Shown here: one piece after another, positions 1 to 6,270 of the stretch
How the letters are laid out: each line of letters begins with the position of its first letter
Position numbering within the stretch: the stretch's first letter is position 1
NCBI GenBank assembly: GCA_050014815.1
Contig: JBEKCP010000374.1
Coordinates: 1-6,270, forward strand
Direction of reading: 5' to 3'
Length of the DNA: 6,270 nt
DNA from: JBEKCP01 sp050014815
GTDB taxonomy: Bacteria; Planctomycetota; Planctomycetia; Pirellulales; Thermoguttaceae
The notes under the pieces: generated by a model
Databases searched by the model: none
The model's input: only the letters and a program-made list of their open reading frames with translations
Told to the model about the DNA's origin: nothing
Translations under genes and position numbers: made by a program

Positions 1-33
1 GGCTTGCCCGCCGCGTGGCACGGCGGGCAAGCC
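1..33. repeat. Perfect 13-bp inverted repeat (hairpin or REP-like palindrome)
   Basis: GGCTTGCCCGCCG (1-13) and CGGCGGGCAAGCC (21-33) are exact reverse complements separated by a 7-nt loop, CGTGGCA. A second, overlapping palindrome, GGCGGGC-AA-GCCCGCC (22-37), shares the right arm, so two alternative foldings compete. No T-run follows on the + strand, so it is not a textbook intrinsic terminator. It could end transcription of a gene to the left, or be a copy of a dispersed REP-like palindrome. The stem may continue left of the window. The inverted repeat is seen directly; its role is inferred. Confidence 0.7.
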
Positions 34-80
34 CGCCCGCTAAACGACCATACCGTAGTGGGGTGCGTACGGGATGTTGC

Positions 81-136
81 TTTCAGTTTTAATAATTGTG
101 TCTACAAGTTGACATAAGACAATCTAATGATACGAT
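81..136 (+). promoter_or_regulatory. Sigma-70-type promoter for gltBD, with UP-like tract and extended -10
   Basis: A consensus -35 TTGACA lies at 109-114. After a 16-nt spacer comes TACGAT (131-136), which matches TATAAT at 4 of 6 positions including the key first, second and last bases. It is preceded by TG at 128-129, the extended -10 motif. An A/T-rich stretch at 81-98 (TTTCAGTTTTAATAATTG) sits where an UP element would be and stands out against the GC-rich surroundings. Transcription would start near 142-144, giving a leader of about 53 nt. An imperfect inverted repeat (ATTGT at 95-99, ACAAT at 119-123) is centred on the -35 and could be an operator. No sigma-54 site is convincing, although nitrogen genes often use one. 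Confidence 0.7.
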
Positions 137-181
137 AGGGGTATGTCGTTCCAAACTCCGCTGTGCGGTGGGCCGGACTGA

Positions 182-187
182 GAGGGG
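182..187 (+). promoter_or_regulatory. Ribosome binding site of gltB
   Basis: GAGGGG lies 9 nt before the ATG at 197. It directly follows an in-frame TGA (179-181). No ATG, GTG or TTG codon lies between that stop and 197 in the gltB frame, so the gltB start is unambiguous. Confidence 0.75.
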
Positions 188-196
188 ATATTTGCG

Positions 197-4749
<4,553 letters not shown>

Positions 4750-4750
<1 letters not shown>

Positions 4751-6189
4751 TGGCTAATCCAACCGGATTCAAGCAGTTCTCCCGCGTCGAGGTCCCGCAC
4801 CGTCCGGTCTCCGAGCGGGTCCGGGACTGGTACGAGATCGACCGTCCGCTGGTCGAGACGGTGCTCAACCAGCAGGCGGCCCGCTGCATGGACTGCGGGA
4901 TCCCGTACTGCCATGCCTCGGGCTGCCCGGTGCGGAACCGCATCCCGGAGTTCAACGACCTGGTGTACCGGGGCCGCTGGCGGGAAGCGGCCGAGAACCT
5001 GCATTCGACGAACAACTTCCCGGAGATCACCGGCCGCATCTGCCCGGCGCCCTGCGAGACCGCGTGTACCCTGGCCATCAACGACCGGCCGGTGAACATC
5101 AAGCAGATCGAGTACCAGATTGCGGAGCGTGCGTTCCAGGAGGGCTGGGTCGTGCCGCTGCGGCCCGAGGCCCGCACCGGCAAGAACGTCGCCGTGATCG
5201 GCTCCGGCCCCGCCGGCCTGGCCGCCGCGCAGCAGTTGACCCGCGCCGGCCACGAAGTCGTCCTCTTCGAAAAAGACGACCGGCTCGGCGGCCTGTTGCG
5301 ATACGGCATTCCCGACTTCAAGCTCGAAAAGCACGTGCTCGATCGGCGGCTGGAACAGATGGCCCGCGAGGGCGTGAAGTTCGAGCCGGGGGTCGAGGCG
5401 GGCAAGGACGTGCCCGGCGCCGAGTTCCGCCGCCGCTTCCACGCGATCTGCCTGTGCATGGGCGCCGGACGGCCCCGCACGCTGGAGGTGCCGGGCGCCG
5501 ATCTCTCGGGCGTCCACTTCGCCATGGACTTCCTCACCCAGCAGAACCGCCGCACGGCCGGCGATGCCCCCCGCAACGGCAACCTGCCCGGCATCACCGC
5601 CAAGCGGAAGCACGTGATCGTGGTCGGCGGCGGCGATACGGGCAGCGATTGCGTCGGCACGTCCATCCGCCAGGGCGCGCTGAGCGTCACCCAGCTTGAA
5701 ATCCTGCCGCAGCCGCCCGAAGGAAGCAACCCGGAAACGCCTTGGCCCACCTGGCCGAAGATCATGCGGACCTCCTCCTCGCAAGAGGAAGGCTGCCAGC
5801 GGCGGTGGAGCGCGCTGACCAAGGAGCTCCGCGGCGCCGGCGGCATCGTCCGCGAACTCCACGGCTGCCAGGTCCAATGGGTCGCCGGCCCAAAGGGCTG
5901 GCAGATGCAGGAAGTACCCGGCACCGACTTCATTCTGCCGGCCGACCTTGTGTTGGTGGCCATGGGCTTCCTGCACGTGGTCCCGACCGGCCTGATCGAA
6001 GAGTTGGGCCTGCGGCTGGACAACCGCGGCAACGTGATGGTCGAGCGGTGGATGACGAGCCAGCAGGGCGTTTTTGCCGCCGGCGACACGGTCCGAGGCG
6101 CCTCGCTCGTAGTCCACGCCATCAACCAGGGCCGCCTCATGGCCGCCGCGGTAGATAAGTGGCTGCGGGCGGGCGGAAGAGGGGATTAG
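4750..6189 (+). CDS. gltD: Glutamate synthase (NADPH) small (beta) subunit
   Basis: This FAD flavoprotein oxidises NADPH and passes electrons through iron-sulfur clusters to the FMN and 3Fe-4S centre of GltB. Its 479 residues match the usual 470-490. The N-terminal cluster domain has Cys46, Cys49, Cys54 and Cys59, then Cys98, Cys102 and Cys106 (RICPAPCETACTL). The spacing C-x2-C-x4-C-x4-C has one residue more than the C-x3-C often seen at the last step (CHASGCP). The FAD Rossmann motif is VIGSGPAG (G151, G153, G156), followed by LGGLLRYGIPDFKLEK, typical of GltD. The NADPH Rossmann motif is VVGGGDTGSD (G293, G295, G298). The second FAD motif is GVFAAGDTVRGASLVV (G445, D446). The start is set by the Shine-Dalgarno site and one-base overlap with gltB. 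The final Gly-Asp-stop is encoded by the G-rich repeat beginning at 6181. Related GltD-like proteins include the N-terminal part of dihydropyrimidine dehydrogenase and sulfide dehydrogenase subunits, but the position next to gltB and the GltD-type motifs settle the identity. Confidence 0.97.
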
Positions 6190-6211
6190 GGATTGGGGAT
6201 TAGGGATTGGG
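6181..6211 (+). repeat. G-rich tandem repeat (two 14-bp units) with G-quadruplex potential, overlapping the gltD stop
   Basis: The 14-bp unit GGGGATTAGGGATT occurs twice without mismatch (6181-6194 and 6195-6208), followed by GGG. It can also be read as alternating heptads GGGGATT and AGGGATT. Five G-runs of 3-4 bases (6181-6184, 6189-6191, 6195-6198, 6203-6205, 6209-6211) are separated by 3-4 nt, which fits the G3+N1-7 quadruplex rule. They lie on the coding strand and so would be in the mRNA. The gltD stop TAG (6187-6189) is within the first unit. The heptads resemble the CCCCRRT-type short tandem repeats described in cyanobacteria, read on the opposite strand, but this is a resemblance only. 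Confidence 0.85.
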
Positions 6212-6270
6212 AAGAAGGCGGAACGACGAAGGCGGAATGACGCCTCCCTGCTGCCAAATCCCCAAATCCC
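6195..6270. repeat. Imperfect inverted repeat enclosing the 14-bp pair (possible 3' hairpin or small dispersed element)
   Basis: The C-rich end of the window, CCAAATCCCCAAATCCC (6254-6270), is the inverse of the G-rich repeat: its reverse complement is GGGATTTGGGGATTTGG. It can pair with GGGATTGGGGATTAGG (6189-6204), or in another register with 6196-6211, allowing for a bulge and a mismatch. Between the arms is a small perfect stem, AGGCG (6230-6234) with CGCCT (6241-6245), loop GAATGA. The right arm may continue beyond the window. It could act as a transcript-end structure for gltBD, although no T-run is visible, or be a miniature repeat element. The role is unresolved. Confidence 0.5.
6214..6241 (+). 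repeat. Tandem pair of 14-bp units
   Basis: GAAGGCGGAACGAC (6214-6227) is directly followed by GAAGGCGGAATGAC (6228-6241), differing at one base (C to T). The period is 14 bp, the same as in the G-rich repeat just before it, though the sequence is unrelated. I see no start codon with a ribosome site and no gene here. Confidence 0.8.

Noticed and set aside
16..30. Sigma-54 -24 box TGGCACG at 16-22
   Set aside because: The -12 element (TTGC) is not at the required spacing; the bases there are GCAA. The motif lies in the loop and arm of the inverted repeat. TTGCT at 77-81 likewise lacks a matching -24 box.
34..80. Small gene or RNA between the inverted repeat and the promoter
   Set aside because: It is too short, with no ribosome site plus open frame and no clear structure.
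143..187. Glutamine riboswitch (glnA-type RNA) in the gltB leader
   Set aside because: TCGTTC and GGAC occur, but the conserved core such as GGAAGUAGG is absent and the leader has only a 4-bp hairpin.

Overview
This window holds one ordinary core-metabolism operon, gltB-gltD, which encodes the two subunits of NADPH-dependent glutamate synthase (GOGAT). Both genes are complete and on the + strand, and together they fill positions 197-6189. GltB (1517 residues) hydrolyses glutamine and makes glutamate at its FMN/3Fe-4S centre. GltD (479 residues) brings electrons from NADPH through FAD and iron-sulfur clusters. Together with glutamine synthetase, encoded elsewhere, they form the GS-GOGAT route of ammonium assimilation.

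The organism is a bacterium with G+C-rich coding sequence, about two-thirds G+C by eye. The gene pair and domain layout are bacterial. The protein style and the repeat-bearing, less GC-biased flanks would fit Planctomycetota or a similar high-GC environmental lineage, but this is a weak guess that a database search would have to confirm.

Layout. Positions 1-33 are a perfect 13-bp inverted repeat with a 7-nt loop. Positions 34-80 show nothing recognisable. Positions 81-136 form a convincing housekeeping promoter: an A/T-rich upstream tract, TTGACA, a 16-nt spacer and an extended -10 (TGA-TACGAT). A leader of about 50 nt follows, with a Shine-Dalgarno site just before the gltB ATG at 197. An in-frame TGA at 179-181 fixes that start. 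The gltB stop and gltD start overlap by one base (TAATG) and a strong GAGGAGGT ribosome site lies inside the end of gltB, so the two are almost certainly co-transcribed and translationally coupled. The last codons of gltD run into a short repeat region (6181-6270). It comprises a G-rich heptad repeat that contains the TAG stop codon, a tandem pair of 14-bp units, and a C-rich inverse counterpart of the G-rich repeat that reaches the window edge.

I found no previously undescribed system. The points worth a second look are at the edges: the G-rich, quadruplex-capable repeat that supplies the gltD stop codon, the nested repeat structure after it, the palindrome upstream, and minor features of the leader and of the GltD N-terminal cysteine spacing. 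The very long antisense open frames come from codon choice and are not genes.
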